In this document: piece after piece, positions 20,011-21,464 of the stretch | Layout: each line of letters begins with the position of its first letter | How positions within the stretch are numbered: position 1 is the stretch's first letter | DNA from: a virus | DNA length: 21,464 nucleotides | IMG/VR virus record: IMGVR_UViG_3300025085_000234 | Span: 1-21,464 of that record | Reading direction: 5' to 3' (one strand) | Position numbers and translations under genes: made by a program | The notes under the pieces: generated by a model | What the model was told of the DNA's origin: nothing | The model's database searches: none | Seen by the model: only the letters and a program-made list of their open reading frames with translations

Positions 20011-20509
20011 GATAATACATAAAATTTATAACCACTCTTGATTTTGTATTAGTACAAGATGTTCCACGATGAATTAAATTAGCAGGAAATGTTAACATTC
20101 TATTAGCAACACTTTCTACCTTAGTACCATCAGCAAATTCTGTAAATCCATCATTATGATTAATATAGAAAATTGATGTTGTCCAATCTTCTAGTTTTTT
20201 TTTATCTAATTCACTTTCATCTACATGAAAACCATTTTTGATAATAGTTGAAGTTTTTGTAAGTAGATTTGCTTTTACTCTGAGCAAAGAATAAGCACTT
20301 AGCTTATCTAACAAAGGTTGTAGTAATTCAATACTATTTGATTGTGGTTGATTGTATCTATAAAAAGTATGACAAAATTGAAAATACTCGTTCTTGTCTG
20401 TTGTGTAATCTATAGTGGGATTATAAAACCAAGGTATTTCAGAGCCTAGCAATTGCTTTTGAATGTTTTTAAAAACTTTCTTATCTAAAAAGTTATCTGT
20501 AACTTGCAT
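20003..20509 (-). CDS. 2OG-Fe(II) oxygenase (HxD type), copy A
   Basis: A 168-aa dioxygenase with H95-V-D97 (NGFHVDESE), H147 (FPANLIHRG) and R158 (KSRVVINFM). It starts M-Q-V-T-D-N-F-L-D-K-K, matching the frameshifted gene (IIDNFLDKKDF). A strong ribosome site AAGGAGGAT precedes the start. Homologues are frequent in marine T4-like phages near tail genes; the substrate (tail protein, host protein or DNA base) is unknown. Confidence 0.8.
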   Translation of the reverse strand: MQVTDNFLDKKVFKNIQKQLLGSEIPWFYNPTIDYTTDKNEYFQFCHTFYRYNQPQSNSIELLQPLLDKLSAYSLLRVKANLLTKTSTIIKNGFHVDESELDKKKLEDWTTSIFYINHNDGFTEFADGTKVESVANRMLTFPANLIHRGTSCTNTKSRVVINFMYYHG

Positions 20510-20519
20510 GGTATCCTCC

Positions 20520-20708
20520 TTACCATTTATCTAACGGACATTCCTGTGACTTCCATTTAGTTTTTGCTGTTAGGTTGCAACCACAGTTTTTACACCAAGG
20601 CATACCATATCGCATTTGCATTTCATCACAAGTCTGACAAGTATCTCGTCTTTTTTTTTCTGTTTTTTTATCTACAAGTAACCCAAATTTATCTATTAAC
20701 TTAGTCAT
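20520..20708 (-). CDS. Small Cys-rich zinc-ribbon protein
   Basis: A 62-aa protein with C24-x2-C27, C39-x2-C42-x-C44 and C57, enough for one or two zinc sites, and a conserved end (CNLTAKTKWKSQECPLDKW). Very similar short proteins occur in marine T4-like cyanophages next to oxygenase and tail genes. The role is unknown. Confidence 0.75.
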   Translation of the reverse strand: MTKLIDKFGLLVDKKTEKKRRDTCQTCDEMQMRYGMPWCKNCGCNLTAKTKWKSQECPLDKW

Positions 20709-20734
20709 TGCTTCCTCTTAAGCATTTTAACTAA

Positions 20735-21232
20735 TTAGACAAAAGTATCATCTGCCCATTTTATTGATATATTGCCAGTTGCAAGGTCTGTCATTGTATA
20801 TACAGGTGGAGCAGGTGCGCCTGTTTCAGTTATTATTTCTGTACCACCACTTTCCATTACCTTTTCAGTTTGGTATGTATCTGACCATGTTTGATATTCT
20901 GCCCTGTATGCTTCTTCTTCTGTTTTAGTTTTGTATTTTATTTTAACTTTTATTACAGAATCACCTTTTTCAGCTTGTTGTACTTGTACTGTCTGAGTGC
21001 TGTAATCTATCCATCCATCAGAATCACCATCTTCTTCAACTGCTTTGTAATGCAAATAATCACCTGCACTTGCACCACCTCCATGAGTTACGTCTACACC
21101 TGAAACCTTTTCTATTGTAGTTAAACAACTACCCATTTTGCCTAATTCAGTATAGTCAAATTTAACTTCAAGAGTATCAGTAGCTGTAAACTGGTCTCCC
21201 CATGTTCTTCTTGCTTGTAATGTTACTGCCAT
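20735..21232 (-). CDS. Putative virion/tail structural protein
   Basis: A 165-aa protein rich in Thr, Gly and Asp with strand-like alternation (TLQARRTWGDQF, TDTLEVKFDY) and no membrane segment or catalytic motif. The end (TMTDLATGNISIKWADDTFV) is typical of small beta-rich tail or fibre-associated proteins. It lies directly after the Gly-rich fibre fragment. Function is inferred from position only. GGAGAAAATA precedes the ATG. Confidence 0.6.
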   Translation of the reverse strand: MAVTLQARRTWGDQFTATDTLEVKFDYTELGKMGSCLTTIEKVSGVDVTHGGGASAGDYLHYKAVEEDGDSDGWIDYSTQTVQVQQAEKGDSVIKVKIKYKTKTEEEAYRAEYQTWSDTYQTEKVMESGGTEIITETGAPAPPVYTMTDLATGNISIKWADDTFV

Positions 21233-21241
21233 TATTTTCTC

Positions 21242-21464
21242 CTATGAAATTTGCCCTGTGTTTCCTGCAAGTACAGAACCTGCTGAACCATTTGCTGAAC
21301 CATTTGAACCTGCTGAACCTCCTGAACCACCACCATATCCACCAAAACTTTGATGGCAATAATTGGTTGAAGAACCTCCACCTCCACCTGATGCACCTGC
21401 TGACCCTAGATTTCCTCCCGAACCACCTGAGCCTCCTCCACCATTGTGTACAGTACAGTTAGGA
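21242..21464 (-). CDS. Gly/Ser-rich C-terminus of a tail adhesin-like protein (5' end outside window)
   Basis: The minus-strand frame entering from the right edge reads PNCTVHNGGGGSGGSGG, then further runs such as SAGASGGGGGSS and GGSGGSAGSNGSANG, ending VLAGNTGQIS at TAG 21242-21244. Gly-rich repeats of this kind form the receptor-binding tips (polyglycine type II helices) of T4-like gp38-style adhesins and similar tail proteins. The protein is incomplete, so the assignment is tentative. Confidence 0.6.
   Translation of the reverse strand, partial: PNCTVHNGGGGSGGSGGNLGSAGASGGGGGSSTNYCHQSFGGYGGGSGGSAGSNGSANGSAGSVLAGNTGQIS

Noticed and set aside
1-21464. CRISPR arrays, tRNA genes, insertion sequences, attachment sites
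   Set aside because: I saw no regularly spaced repeats, no cloverleaf-like sequences with CCA/anticodon patterns, and no transposase or integrase genes. A tRNA search by program was not possible.

Overview
The window reads as part of a tailed double-stranded DNA phage genome (Caudoviricetes), either virion DNA or a metagenomic contig. It has short tightly packed genes, frequent ATGA/TAATG stop-start overlaps, low GC, a complete replication/recombination/nucleotide set, and a lysis/virion module on the opposite strand. The 2OG-Fe(II) oxygenases, the Glu-rich Cys-repeat surface protein and the short family B polymerase resemble genes known from marine phages of Alphaproteobacteria-like hosts. 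That host assignment is an inference; nothing in the window names the host.

Layout. Positions 1-584 (minus) hold the start of an archaeo-eukaryotic type primase (PrimPol) behind a small HTH protein. An AT-rich divergent region follows (585-760). From 761 to 13,485 (plus) runs the early/middle block. It contains small unknowns, a DUF2800 RecB/Cas4-like nuclease, a DUF2815 ssDNA-binding protein, family B DNA polymerase, a MazG-like pyrophosphatase, a DNA methyltransferase, a thymidylate-synthase-family enzyme with a dCMP-type specificity residue, an asparagine-synthetase-like amidotransferase, dCMP deaminase, a VRR-NUC nuclease, a C39-like cysteine protease candidate, a SNF2 helicase and small orphan genes including a lipoprotein. 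From 21,464 down to 13,482 (minus) runs the late side. It contains a Gly-rich virion/tail fragment, a structural candidate, a Zn-ribbon protein, a cluster of five 2OG-oxygenase genes built from a duplicated pair plus one more, two secreted/surface proteins, and a lysis/membrane module with holin-like proteins and DUF1353. The two blocks converge with interlocking stop codons.

Regulation seen directly. Five plus-strand promoters share an AAATATATTTTACA-like upstream block and a GATAYAAT-like -10. The ssDNA-binding protein gene has its own unit: promoter, type II hammerhead self-cleaving ribozyme, ribosome site, gene, and a UUCG terminator embedded in the first codons of the polymerase gene. 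GGATCC is strongly over-represented between 868 and 14,613 in all reading frames.

How the genes may work together. PrimPol, PolB, SNF2 helicase, SSB and two nucleases form a replication/recombination set. MazG-like enzyme, dCMP-type ThyA homologue, dCMP deaminase and methyltransferase together suggest a T4-like rerouting of cytosine nucleotides and possibly a modified cytosine in the phage DNA. The most unusual items are the hammerhead-controlled SSB unit, the predicted dCMP-modifying enzyme next to an AsnB-like protein, the GGATCC excess, and the duplicated 2OG-oxygenase array with one frameshifted member.
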